Shown: piece by piece, positions 12,336 to 23,747 of the stretch
Numbering within the stretch: the first letter of the stretch is position 1
Layout of the letters: every line of letters begins with the position of its first letter
Assembly: GCA_022496805.1 (NCBI GenBank)
Contig: CM040087.1
Coordinates: 6,646,001 to 6,710,000 of the forward strand
Direction: 5' to 3'
DNA: 64,000 nt
Source of the DNA: Pohlia nutans
Lineage: Eukaryota > Streptophyta > Bryopsida > Bryales > Mniaceae
Notes under the pieces: generated by a model
The model's input: only the letters and a program-made list of their open reading frames with translations
Database searches by the model: none
Told to the model about the DNA's origin: nothing
Program-made: the position numbers and the translations under genes

Positions 12336-13809
12336 AAAGGGCCTTTCAAATCTGGAGGTCCTTGACCATTTTGTGAAGGTACATGCTAAAAACGTTTCTC
12401 TCATGCAATGACTGATGGACATTGAAAATGGCCGTTTTTGAACTCTAGACGTAGACAATACAGACAACCAATACTTTTGTTGTGGTCACAAGAGACGCTC
12501 TTGGATGAACAAGAGTGCAAAGTGAATAGTTAGACGACACAGAATCTCCAACATCAAAACCATGAATATAAAAATACAACAACCTAAACAATGGTCAATA
12601 TCCCATTGGTCACTTTACCAAACAAGAGTGCAAAGTGAATAGTTAGACCACACAGAATCTCCATCTCCAGCATCAAAACCATGAATAGAAAAATACAACA
12701 ACCTAAACAATGGTCAATATCCCATTGGTCACTTTACTATGTAATTTATTGATCAATTTGGACATTCAAATTTTAACTGGCATAACTGGTTTTGATGCAA
12801 GAATGATTACTCTATACATTCATTTGTGTCAACCTAGTACTGGCTTGTTGTATTAAATTCTATAATATTATCTTCTACAATTAAAAAATCATAATTCCTT
12901 CAAATACTTTCCTCATACTTTTACTTTATTATTTTCCAATTACATTTTCTTTTCACTTGGCCATTTTGCCAATCAATTCATTCACTTTAGGTTTGTTACC
13001 TTAGCACTCAGGCAGGCCATTGTTTCTCACAGTTTTTTGTTTTGCTTTTGGCCCAAAAGGATTCTTTCTCAATGTTATAAGCCAGCCAGATGAGCTCCAC
13101 CACCCTGGGAACTGGAAGGAATATACCTACAGAACATCCTAACAATTTTTAAAAAATAAAAAAATAAAAAAATAGAATAAAAAAATAATACAACAGTATT
13201 GTAATGGGGGAAGCACTCCGTCTCATCCATAAAATGATCTATTATAAAGGACTTTCGTCAAACAGTGGTAATTTTAGCATTTTTTAAAGAAGACTTTGAC
13301 AATTCCATCCACTTTTTTTTGCCCATTTTTTTTACGTGTGAAAGTAACTAATCCCCAAATCAGGTCAGACTCTGGTAAAATTTCGCCAAAATTAAATTTG
13401 GGTGGGGGATTTGCTCGTGACGAGTAGACACTGGTCGCAGCCTAAAATACACTATTTCATAACATACACTATTTCATCGTCCACGTGGCAAGCAGACGCG
13501 GGTTCTGACTGGTCCCCAAGTCACATCCCTCCCTGTACCTCTCTCCAGCCTGAAAAATCCTTTTTCTCCCCTTGATTGCGCTCAAAGGCTCATGCACTTC
13601 TTCACTTACCTTTTCACTCAAGTCAATTTCCTGCCTTTCCACTGGGATTCTTTATATGAATTAGTGTAGCAATAGGAGTTTCGAGTGTACCCATTTGCCA
13701 TAGATTATTTTACACTTGGAGTGCAGTAAGACATGGTTTTCCCTTAGTATCATAGGAAGACATACTTTTCACCCTAAGAAGGTAACTATGTTTAGAAGCA
13801 ACCGTTTCC
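12336..13809. other. Spacer containing a 113-bp two-copy tandem repeat
   Basis: Units starting AACAAGAGTGCAAAGTG at 12508 and 12621 both end near CATTGGTCACTTTAC (to about 12738). An A-rich tract (AAAATAAAAAAA type) lies at 13150-13190. No gene was recognised. Confidence 0.6.
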
Positions 13810-14032
13810 TTAACCCCTAAATGTCTAAATGTGCCTTTGCGGCTAGTAAAATACGTCGTATTTTGATTGTATTTGGAATGAATCCACACCTCTAATGGGT
13901 TTGAGGCCAAAAGAGAAGTTGAAATTTAGATCAGTGTGGTTACTGAGATCCGAATTTAGAGTTTCTTGTTGATAGAAAATCCTAATTATACGACAACGTC
14001 TATACTATCCCCATGGGACGTTTAGGGGTTAA
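13810..14032. mobile_element. TTAA-flanked element, subfamily E (223 bp)
   Basis: The left end is TTAACCCCTAAATGTCTAAA and the right end is ATGGGACGTTTAGGGGTTAA. The internal blocks GTGCCTTTGCGG, TTGGAATGAATCCACACC and GATCCGAATTTAGAGTTTC recur in the copies at 20728-20960 and 51013-51245. Confidence 0.85.
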
Positions 14033-14124
14033 AGGGTCCATAGCTCAATCTTCCATAATAAGTAAGATTCTGACACCCTCCCGTTGATGAGAATGTGCAC
14101 AATCTGAACATCAGAGTTTAAGAT

Positions 14125-14880
14125 CAACCTATAGTCAACACTTTGAAAATTCATAACTTACTCATACGGTGTCCAAATAACGCATGCTAAAGTGCGTTGA
14201 AATCCTCTTGAACTTGCTATCAAGACCCACTAATTTTTTATTTTTTTTTCTATTCCATGTGTGTAAATAGGCTCAGTGAACTTTTTAAGGTATAGTTACC
14301 TAACCTTAAAGAAAGACGAGGAAATCAACCTATAGTCATCACTTTGGAAACCCATAACTTATTTATACGGTGTCCAAATAACGCATGCTAAAGTGCGTTG
14401 AAATCCTCTTGAACTTGCTATCAAGACCCACTAATTTTTTTCTTTCTATTTCATGTGTGTAAATAGGCTCAGTGAACGTTTTAAGGTATAGTTACCTAAC
14501 CTTAAAGAAAGACGAGGAAATCAACCTATAGTCATCACTTTGGAAATCCATAACTTATTTATACGGTGTCCAAATAACGCATGCTAAAGTGCGTTGGAAT
14601 CCTCTTGAACTTGCTATCAAGACCCACTGAAAAAAATATTTTCTATTCCATGTGTGTAAATAGGCTCAGTGAACGTTTTAAGGTATAGTTACCTAACCTT
14701 AAAAAAAGACGAGGAAATCAACCTATAGTCATCACTTTGGAAACCCATAACTTATTTATACGGTGTCCAAATAACGCATGCTAAAGTGCGTTGGAATCCT
14801 CTTGAACTTGCCATCAAGACCCACTAAAAAAAAAAATTCTATTTGGTAAGGTGAACGCTACCTTACCTTAAAGAAAGACA
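14125..14880 (+). repeat. Four-copy tandem array, unit about 196-201 bp
   Basis: CAACCTATAGTCA starts at 14125, 14326, 14522 and 14719. Each unit contains TACGGTGTCCAAATAACGC, CTCTTGAACTTGC, a poly-T/A stretch of variable length, and GTTACCTAACCTTAAAGAAA. The copies are nearly identical apart from the homopolymer part, so the array is young. It ends about 420 bp upstream of the PFK start codon. Confidence 0.93.
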
Positions 14881-15296
14881 AGGAAACAGTGCACAAGCAA
14901 AGACTTACAAGACTGCACAGAACTCCTGACACACCACTGTTGCCGCAGCAGCATCATCGGAGCTCGGGATCCCCCGGGAGTTTCTCATTCTCTCCGTTTC
15001 GAGTCATCACTGGCAAATCAACCGGCTTAAGTTGAAATCAACGAAGAATCAGTAATAGAACGCGACCTCCAGGTGTGCACCAAAAGTGCTACTACTTTTG
15101 TTACTTTCGTGTAAGTGTGTCTGTGTGAGAGTCTTTCAATTGAGTCTTGCACGCAATTTGAATTACACGTTGATCAGGTTCCACTCTCTTGTTGTTGTTG
15201 TTATTGTTGTTGGAGTATGGCTATGGCCGGCATTTTTTTCTAACCCTGGTTCGATCGGTGAGTGCTCAGTAGCTAGATCATCGGCTCTTTTCCAAA

Positions 15297-18200
15297 ATGG
15301 CTTGTAAAGTGTTTGCTGGCAAAGGAGGGGCGATTCTTGAAGATGTACCGCACCTCACTGACTGGCTCCCCGACTTGCCGGTATGTAAATTGATTTTCTA
15401 GCTTGAATTAATTAAGTGATTAGGTTTCGTTTTTCTTTTTTTTCTGGAGGTTTCATTTGTTACTCCTTTCTTACTTTTTTGTGTGTTTTGTGAACAGACA
15501 TATGAAAATCCATTGAAGCACCATCCTGCTTACTCAAATGTTAAGTGAGTTTCAATCTCATCTTCAGGAGCCCTAACTATTTCTGACTACTCCTTTTATT
15601 CTATGGAGATTATTACTCCCTCCGTCCCAAAGTTATTGTTTGCTTGGTATTTCTTTGAGCCAATTTCGTTGATCATATTGTAAGAAACATGATTAAAAAA
15701 GGTTCCAAATTATGTCACTAGAATGATTGAAGAACATTGCATGTGTTCATTGCAACCTAAATAAAATTAGCGACAAGGAAGTATTTTTTTGACCTACTTA
15801 AAAAAAGCACTTTCAAACATGACAATAACTTTGGGACGGAGGGAGTATTCAATAGAGCTTTTGAATGATGAATAGCTTCCGAGTCATTTATGTCACCACC
15901 GACAAGTGAATTGAGAATGGTGGGATTCTGTCGTTTTGGTTGCAGGCAGTATTTTGTGGAAGACACAGATGTGGTTGCCAAAGATGTGAGCCTTTCTTTT
16001 ACGGCTTCTTTTGTTTTCAACAAACAAATCATTTTTTCTGAAAGTAAAGCATTCATGAAATTTTGTGATGTTCGATTTAGCTCGTGAATGATTGCATGAC
16101 TTGTGAACACATTTCGGTGTGAAAATAGATAAATAAATGAAGAGCAAAAACTTAAACAAGGTGTGTGTGTGTGTGTGTGTGTGTGTAGGTGGTTGTAAAT
16201 ATAAATACTCCTGGAGATGGAATTCATTTCAGACGTGCAGGACCTCGAGACAAGGTTCCACATTTTTCTTTTCTTGACTCTTTCTTTTCATCATTCCATA
16301 CTAGTGTGGCCCTGTTTGGGAGATTTCATTGTAACATATAAAACATACAAACAAACAAACTACTTTTTTTGTAATGTTACGATATGCAACACGGAATGTA
16401 AAGTGGTCAAAAGAGGATATTCTTTGTGTCACTTTAAATAAGAGTGAGTTTTGGGAGATCACTATAGTGCAGTAGTGGGATCTGTAGGTACAAAAAGGCA
16501 AACTCTCTTAAGATCAAATTTTTTTTTTTTTATCAATATGTATGAATTTCTAATGTAATTTGAGGTTGAGAAGTGACAGTAGACAAACCCCATTTTCCAT
16601 TCTTGGCCATAGAATGGGATAATTAAAAATATATGACTATTTTTTTGGGATGGATTTTCTTAAAAGTGGCCACTGATACTTCAGTAGTATCCTCATTTCC
16701 ATGGTAAACAAAGGACTGGTAAATCTGTAACCATATATTGATAAAATCTTTTGCTAAATGAATGCGAACTAAGTGCATGAATAGATGAGGTTGCTGTTGG
16801 GAACAAGGGTTCTTACAGTACACATTCTTAGAGGTTGAATCAGTTGGGTTTTTTTTGTTTTTTTTTGTTTTTTTTTGTTTTTTTTTTTGACTTTCTCTAT
16901 CCTTGGTGATTGTTCTCTTTTTTTGCAGATTTATTTCAAATGTGAGGATGTGAGGGCATGCGTAGTCACTTGTGGAGGATTATGTCCGGGCATCAACACT
17001 GTGATCCGTGAGATTGTGTGTGGTCTTTGGACACAATATGGAGTGCGTGACATTTATGGTATTGATGTAAGTACATGGTTTTTTCTTAAAGCTCGTCAAT
17101 GGAGAATTTCAAATTGGTTTGAAAGTTAGCTTTCTAAACAAAATGCTGAAAGTGCACAAATATGCACCAAAATGTAGTTAGTTCACCAAGAGGAGTTAGT
17201 GGACCGTATCATACAAACGCCATTTTAATTCATTTCGGTGGCTAATTCCTTTCTTAAATAGCTGATTCAAAATGAAAATTTTAGGCAAATAACGGTAGTC
17301 TATCAATATCTTAGAAACCTTATTATCTCAAATACAAGTAAAAGTAATAGTTGGAGCATATCAATAAATAACCGATTAATACTAGTGAGCTTCAGCTATT
17401 GGCTCAATTTATTGATGGGGACTTTGTTTTGTTTGAATTTATTTAAGTTTTTTGACGTACACATGAAATGGTCTTCTTTCATTCTAGTGGTATAAAATTT
17501 AACCCCATCTTGCATTATATTTTCCACAACATGATTAGTCTTTGAGGAGTTGATCCTTTGTAAGTAGTTATGAATTACCGACGTACCCAGTTGGCAGGTC
17601 GTGCCGAATAATTAATATTTTGGAAAATTGCGTTTCAACAAATGTCAAAATTTGTGGATATTCCAGATTCTGTGGATATGCCAGATTCTCTTTTTATAAT
17701 AGATATTACATAATAGATATTTTTTGAAAAAATAATTTCCTAAAGATTTGGGGTTCCCTTTTTATAATTGATTTTTTTGCCGATCTTGACGACTGACTAC
17801 AGTAGTATTTTACTTGTGCCAATAATATTGTGTTTTATATTTACAGGGAGGCTACAAAGGATTCTACTCTCGGAACACAATTCCTCTCACCCCTAAAGTT
17901 GTGAGTGATATTCACAAACGTGGAGGCACGGTGTTGAAATCCTCGCGAGGTGGAAGTGACACAGCTAAAATTGTGGATTCTATTGAAGACCGCGAATTCG
18001 ATCAGGTATGGAAAATGATAGATTCTTGTTTTAATTTAACCTTGTACTATTTTATCTCAAGTGGTAATTGTATTAGAGAATGTGAAAGAAGGAAATAAAT
18101 AAAGAAACAAACAAACAAATCATCTTATACCACCTTTAACTCTTTTAATTTTTTTGGATTTTTGGTTGTCAACTTTTGTCTCTAAACTTCCACATTTCTC

Positions 18201-21200
18201 TCTAATAAAATAACTCTATGAGATAAAGAAGCTACCTAATATTACAAAGGCTCTTGAAGGATGATTCTCACACTAGGACAAGAATGTTATATATGTAAAT
18301 TTGTTCCCAACACACTCTGTGACACTGCTTTTTAAATTTCAGGTCTATATCATTGGAGGTGATGGCACTCAGAAAGGAGCTAACGCGATCCACGAGGTAT
18401 GTGCACTCTTAAGTGCCCACATGTTCAAAAGTGGTTGTTTTCATATCGATAGGAGTTTAAAAAAAAGCATGTAGGAAGTTTCAAGGAAGACAACAAAAAC
18501 ATTTCAATAAATGTTTTTGAACAATGGAAATGAATTTTTTTGAAGCCACTTTTTGAACTAAGAATGAAACTTGATATAAATCAATTCTATCGTTTTTCTA
18601 AAAATCATAATAACCTACTTTGAAGATCCAAACCGTACAAAGGATAGTCAACTTGCTCAAGAACCAAGAGAAATTTTGGTGGATGAAAACTGTCCAATTT
18701 GGATGAGAATCTAGCAGTTTCAATTTGTGCGTAGGCCACAGAGTGGACACTGACGCGTTAAAGGGTTAACCCCTAAGTGCCCACATGGTCAAAAGTGGTT
18801 GTTTCCATATTGATAGAAGCTGAAATATATCATTCAATAGAAAGAAGAAATTTGTGTCCTAGCATTTTTAAATTATGTTTATGAAAGCTACTTAGATCTC
18901 AAAATGGACAGTTTCCTTACTTTGAGAGGGAATGCTGCTGCTCATCTGCAGGAGTGTAAACGGAGGGGTCTGAAGGTTGTGGTCGCAGGCATTCCCAAAA
19001 CAATTGACAATGATATTGACGTAAGATTTCTCACTCAAAGTGCAGAAATGCCATTTGCATTTTTTCCTCCTTTACAAAAGTCATGCAAGAAAAATATTTG
19101 ATAATAATTTAAAAGTCCGTACGCTCTTTCACTACCAAAAAAGGAGTGTTGTTTTTGGCATGATAGATTTTTACACTCAAGAGTTGAAAGAAGTGTGAAA
19201 AACAACACCCTTTCTTGGGGAGTGTTGGAACATTGTTGGTTGTTGTGGATTTTTTTGTCTCTTGTCTTGCATGAGAGGTGATGGGAGTAATTAATTAATT
19301 AATTAACTAATGATTTGATGGGGCAGGTTATAGACAAGTCATTCGGTTTTGACACAGCCGTGGAAGAAGCACAACGTGCAATCAATGCTGCCCACGTGGA
19401 AGCTGAGAGTATTCACAACGGCATTGGCTTAGTCAAGCTCATGGGACGCTACAGCGGTAGAGAGACTTCATTTCCAATAATTTCATCTTTAAAAGCAAAA
19501 CATTTACATGATTATTTGTTTTTGTCACTTCAACATAATTATTTAATTACAAATAGGATGAGCAAAACATTTTCCCTTCTGTGATACCTCACCAAATGAT
19601 AGAATATCTCTCAAGATCACTAATACTTCATTAATATCCTCATTTTCAAACTGGTTAATAATGTTAAGTAGTATACAACTGTGAAGTATTAGAGACTCCT
19701 ATACGACTACCCCTTTTTGTTAATTAGCAAATCAGCAACTACTGATGATTTTTTTTTGTTTTTTTTCCCACATAATAGTGTTTTATGCAGTTCTGTGATT
19801 CTTATACAATATTGTGTTTTTTGGGTGCAGGGTATATCGCTATGCATGCGACTCTTGCAAGTCGTGATGTGGTAATTACTTTTATTATTCTAGCTCACTG
19901 ACTTTTTTCATTTCTTGTTCACATGAGAGATTGTTGCATTACTCCATAGTCATTGAGTCCCTATATTAACCCCTAAACGTACCGACCCTTTGAACAGAAG
20001 TAGATGCTAACCTTAAAAATAGATATTAGCATGGCTCAGATGTACATGAGGTGTACATGAGAGGTCCATTGCAAGCATAAAATCTACCCAACAAATTTTT
20101 TATACTTGCATTTGGAGGCCTTTCCAATATTATCAACATCTCAACATCACAAGAGATTTACTTTAATTGGTAGAGAACCTAATAGGCTTGCAAAGATGAC
20201 TTGGATGAAAGTGATCCGAGATTGTATGAGAAAGTTACAAGGCTTTGAATCTGTCTGTGATCTAGTTTCTGGACGCTGGGACGTTTAGGGGTAAAAGGAC
20301 ACATGGATAGTTAAACCCTAAACCCTAAACCCTAAATGGGCAGAGTTTGAATTTGTTTTTAATGCTGAATAAAAACGTGGGTAATGGAAAATGTATTATG
20401 CAGGACCTTTGCTTGATCCCAGAAGTGCCATTCTACTTGCACGGACCGGGAGGGCTGATTGAGTTTGTGCACCAGAGATTAAGAGAAAATGGGCACATGG
20501 TCATCGTCGTGGCCGAAGGCGCAGGCCAAGAGTTAATGGCTGAAAGTATGGGCTCTTTGGAAAAGCTCAATGATGCCTCTGGCAACAAATTGCTTCTCGA
20601 CGTCGGTCTCTGGCTTTGTCAAAATCTCAAGGTGAGAACCTGACCATTAATGTGACTTGTCTTTAATGACTAAATTCCGTTGTGACTTGTCCATAGTGAC
20701 TGAAAATCAATGCTTTTGTTTTGCTTTTTAACCCCTAAATGTCTGAACATGCCTTTGCGATCAATAGAATACGTTTTATTTTGGTTGTATTTGGAATGAA
20801 TCCACACCTTTAATGGGTTTGAGTTTAGAAGAGAAGTTGGAATTTAGATCAATGCAGTTCTAGTGAGTTACTAAGATCCCAATTTAGAGTTTCTTGTTGC
20901 TAGCAAATCCCAATTATACAACAATGTATATACTATCCCCATGGGACATTTAAGGGTTAATCTTTTTAATTTCTTTACCCTGGATGTTTTCATTTTTTTT
21001 TTAAATCTAGAGTTTTAGCGTTTAGGGTTTAGGGTTTATGACCTTTTTACTGACGCAAACAGGGCCAGCAATCCCTCTTTAAAGAATAACTTTATTGATA
21101 GTTGAGGGTGGTAGTTATTTCTTGATTGATATATACAATGGATTTATCTTGTAAAAATAGTCATACTTTATTGGCTAAATTCTTTAGGGTTTTTTTTTCT

Positions 21201-23452
21201 GCCGTGGTTATATCTAAACATGGTAAGCTTGTGATTTGCGTTATTTTGCAACAATCTCTTTTGGGTACTTGACCATTTTTAACAGTTGAGAGAAAAAATT
21301 ATGCTTCGAATGAATTCCCAATTGTCTGATGGATGAATTCGTTTTCATTGCAGGAGCATTTCCTCAAGACATTCAAGGAGCCATTGAACTTGAAATACAT
21401 AGGTTCATAGCTCTTCCCTTTCCCCTTTCAAAATTGTTAACATTGCACGTTTAACTTCATTCAACTGTAGAGGGCCAAAAACATTGATAAATCCTTTTTA
21501 ACATTAGATAAAATCCAGTTTTTTTCATTCTATTGAGTAACCACATTTCTTTCATATTCATATAGAAATCTCTTCAACTCTTGACACATGATGAAAAATT
21601 CAGGAGTCAAATGCAATGAATTTTCAACCTTAACCCCCTGAATGACCAAGAAGCATGAAACGGGCCTCATGTTAATTTTTTTATTTATTTTAAGCAGTTT
21701 TGAGTAGGTCCTATGTGGACTTCCTTTTGTTCAAATTTATATGTTTTTGGACCAACACATGCAATATTCTTCATTGATTCTGGTGATCTAAAATTTGGTC
21801 TCACCTAAATTACTGATTTTTCACAACATGATCAATTGAATTTGACATTTTGCAATTTCGCAGATCCGACATACATGATTCGAGCAATTCCAAGCAATGC
21901 TTCGGACAACGTGTACTGCACTTTGCTTGCTCACAGTGCCATCCATGGAGCTATGGCCGGCTATGGGGGTTTCACTGTTGGCCCCGTCAACGTCCGCCAT
22001 TGTTACATTCCCATTCCTGTACGTATCGACTTACTTTGATGTGTGCTGCATTCAATGAATAGTGTGCAGGGTATTATTCCAAAATGTCAATTTAGAGGTC
22101 ACATAAAAAAAAAGTTTTAGAGTAAATAGAGTTACCCTTAAAGTCATCTTGAGTTTGATGAATCTACAAAGAATTTTGCTTTACTATATTCTTATTTGTT
22201 CACTCTAAGTAGTTAAAAGGTGTGGAAATTTTTGGTGGTCTATCATTATTAGGTGTGTAAGAGCTTGGTGGTCTTCAAAAGTTTTTTTAGCACAAAGAAA
22301 GGAACTAAAAAACTTTTGAAAACTTTTGAAGACCACCAAGCTCTTACACACCTCTTACACACCTAATAATGATAAACCACCAAGATCTTTCACACCTTCT
22401 AACTATTTGAAGTGAAGAAATAAAAGTATAATAAAGAAAAATTCAGGGTATCTTCATCAAAATTTGATTGACTTTAAGGATAACTCCAGTGTATACGACT
22501 TTACTTCATTCTTTCTTCACCATTTTTCTGTTAGACTGTAATCGTCCTCTTTTTCTTTTGTGTACAGAGAGCAGTGGCCTCGTCCCGAAGTGTAAACACC
22601 GCAGACCGGATGTGGGCAAGGCTCATGTCATCGACCAATCAACCCAGTTTTGCCAACTACCACAATGCCATCCTTGAGCAAAAGCATATGCAGAGTAACG
22701 AAGCCATGACACGTGCCAACGGCTCCTCTACAACTGTGAGTTCCCTCATTGAATTTAACGCATCTTTGAGAAAATCAAAGGAGAGGATACTTTAAGACAT
22801 TGCTTACACATGAAGCTTGATGAACTTGTAAAAAAATTATGAGGTGATTAAATAAAAACAATTGTATTCTAATGTTAAAAAAAAACACGAGGTTTAGATA
22901 TATTTGTCAAATTTTATGAAATCTTAAATCAGCTATGCCCTTCGTCTACAATTAGTGTTCATTTTGTGCCTCAACCTGGCAGAAAATGAAAATAGCTCCC
23001 TGAAATGTACCACGTATGAAGAGCTGGGAGTTTATCTACCTCGAGAAAACAAAAAGCATTGCTTAATCCTTTAAGGTTTTATAGTTTTAAAATGACATTC
23101 AATCAATCATATTGTGAAAAATATAATTAAGATAGGACCGAAGATAGGAACATTGCATGTGTTGCACAAAAGACAAATAAGTTTGAATAAAAGGAAGTCT
23201 ACAGAGGACCTACCCGTATTCAAAACTGCTATAAAAAACACGAGGCCCAATTTGGGTTTCTTGGTCCTAATGGCATTAGTAAGTTTAACTTGCTCCCCGC
23301 TAATGGTTTCCTCTTTATAATACCAGACATCAGATGGAGGAAAGGACAAGTTAAAAGGAGTACCAGTGAAAAAGGAGCCAGCCGAGGTGATTGAAACTGG
23401 CAACAGACAAGGACTGCCGTTGGTGACACCCGGAGATTCCAAAGCTGCCTGA
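15297..23452 (+). CDS. PFK: ATP-dependent 6-phosphofructokinase, plant type
   Basis: Exons: 15297-15380, 15498-15544, 15946-15985, 16189-16254, 16929-17066, 17847-18005, 18343-18396, 18952-19020, 19327-19456, 19831-19871, 20404-20631, 21354-21402, 21864-22018, 22568-22735, 23327-23452. All phases fit and give 517 aa. The enzyme phosphorylates fructose 6-phosphate, the committed glycolytic step. GGLCPG (95-100) is the nucleotide loop. GGDGT (183-187) carries the Gly that marks ATP rather than pyrophosphate use. PKTIDND (211-217) holds the catalytic Asp. MGRYSG and AEGAGQE follow at the family positions. The N-terminus starts directly before [15 protein letters not shown], with no transit peptide, so a cytosolic form is likely. 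Asp219 (IDNDID) stands where many relatives have Pro, Ala or Leu. Introns 2, 4, 7 and 10-14 carry repeats. The start context AAAATGG is favourable. Confidence 0.96.
15616..15845. mobile_element. Stowaway-like miniature element in PFK intron 2
   Basis: The ends are CTCCCTCCGTCCCAAAG and CTTTGGGACGGAGGGAG, flanked by TA on both sides (15614-15615 and 15846-15847). These ends and the TA duplication are the classic plant Stowaway (Tc1/mariner) signature. A second copy lies at 50201-50437. Confidence 0.95.
16160..16188 (+). repeat. (GT)n microsatellite forming the end of PFK intron 3
   Basis: GTGTGT repeats run into TAG at 16186-16188, which is the exon 4 acceptor, so the usual pyrimidine tract is replaced by a GT repeat. 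Slippage here could alter splicing efficiency. Confidence 0.85.
16849..16890 (+). repeat. T-rich (TTTTTTTTG)n tract upstream of PFK exon 5
   Basis: Four runs of eight to ten T are separated by single G. The tract lies about 40-80 bp before the exon 5 acceptor at 16928 and probably contributes to intron recognition. Confidence 0.8.
18407..18850. repeat. Nested repeats in PFK intron 7 (A - inverted B - A)
   Basis: TTAAGTGCCCACATGTTCAA at 18411 and TTAACCCCTAAGTGCCCACA at 18766 begin two copies of the same sequence (through CATAT-GATAG). Between them lies an inverted copy of repeat B (compare 6014-6205), ending CACTGACGCGTTAAAGGGTTAA-like at about 18748-18769. It appears to be an insertion next to or within a TTAA-flanked element. 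Confidence 0.65.
19966..20294. mobile_element. TTAA-type element in PFK intron 10
   Basis: The left end is TTAACCCCTAAACGTACC and the right end is GGGACGTTTAGGGGTAA (last base pair altered). About 330 bp, non-coding. Confidence 0.75.
20313..20336 (+). repeat. Interstitial telomere-like repeat (CCCTAAA)3
   Basis: Three consecutive plant-type CCCTAAA units lie in PFK intron 10, about 20 bp after the end of a TTAA element. A related GTTTAGGGTTTAGGGTTT stretch lies at 21020-21037 in intron 11. Confidence 0.85.
20728..20960. mobile_element. TTAA-flanked element, subfamily E, in PFK intron 11
   Basis: The left end is TTAACCCCTAAATGTCTGAA and the right end is GGGACATTTAAGGGTTAA. The body is the same as at 13810-14032 and 51013-51245. 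Confidence 0.85.
21630..21850. mobile_element. Right-truncated TTAA element, subfamily A, abutting PFK exon 13
   Basis: It begins TTAACCCCCTGAATGACC and follows the subfamily A body (CATGCAATATTCTTCATTG, TGGTGATCTAAAATTTGGT, CACAACATGATCAATTGAA). Its last 35 or so bases, including the right inverted repeat, are missing. The unique sequence resumes about 15-20 bp before the exon 13 acceptor at 21863. Confidence 0.75.
22129..22487. mobile_element. Fold-back miniature element in PFK intron 13 (copy 1)
   Basis: It is an almost complete inverted repeat of about 360 bp. The left arm contains GTGTGTAAGAGCTTGGTGGT and the right arm its complement ACCACCAAGCTCTTACACAC, around a short centre with AAAAGTTTTTTTAGCAC. 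The outer ends are GAGTTACCCTTAAAGTC and GACTTTAAGGATAACTC. A closely related copy lies at 46581-46939. It could form one long hairpin RNA when the intron is transcribed. Confidence 0.92.
23063..23277. mobile_element. Degenerate TTAA element, subfamily A, in PFK intron 14
   Basis: The left end is TTAATCCTTTAAGG. The body has GAACATTGCATGTGTTG, GGAAGTCTACAGAGGACC and GAGGCCCAATTTGGG. The right end is degraded (CTTGGTCCTAATGGCATTA). Confidence 0.75.
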
Positions 23453-23747
23453 TGGAAAAAAGTTGCCCGCAATTCTATTGTTTATAATGAATGTTGACAC
23501 AAAATAATTTGTCCTGGTTCCTGTTAGAAAAAAGGACTTCTCGAATCCAACAGTGGTAGTGGATTAGTGAACATTTAAGTGGCAAAACCAATGTATATTT
23601 AATATGTAAATGCAAAAGGTATTCCAACTACGTATGTTTCCTTTCAGAGCTTGTGAGTGACGGACTGATACTAATGAATTGATAGTATTACAACGAAGAA
23701 TGGGATTTCTATCATGCCCTGTGTAATCTACATATACAAGGAATATG

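Noticed and set aside
14125..14880. CRISPR-like array
   Set aside because: The units are about 197 bp and repeat in full with no unique spacers, and the host is a plant nuclear genome.
15757..16263. 168-codon minus-strand open frame
   Set aside because: It spans PFK exons 3 and 4, a Stowaway-like element and the GT repeat. The plus-strand exons fully explain the conserved part.
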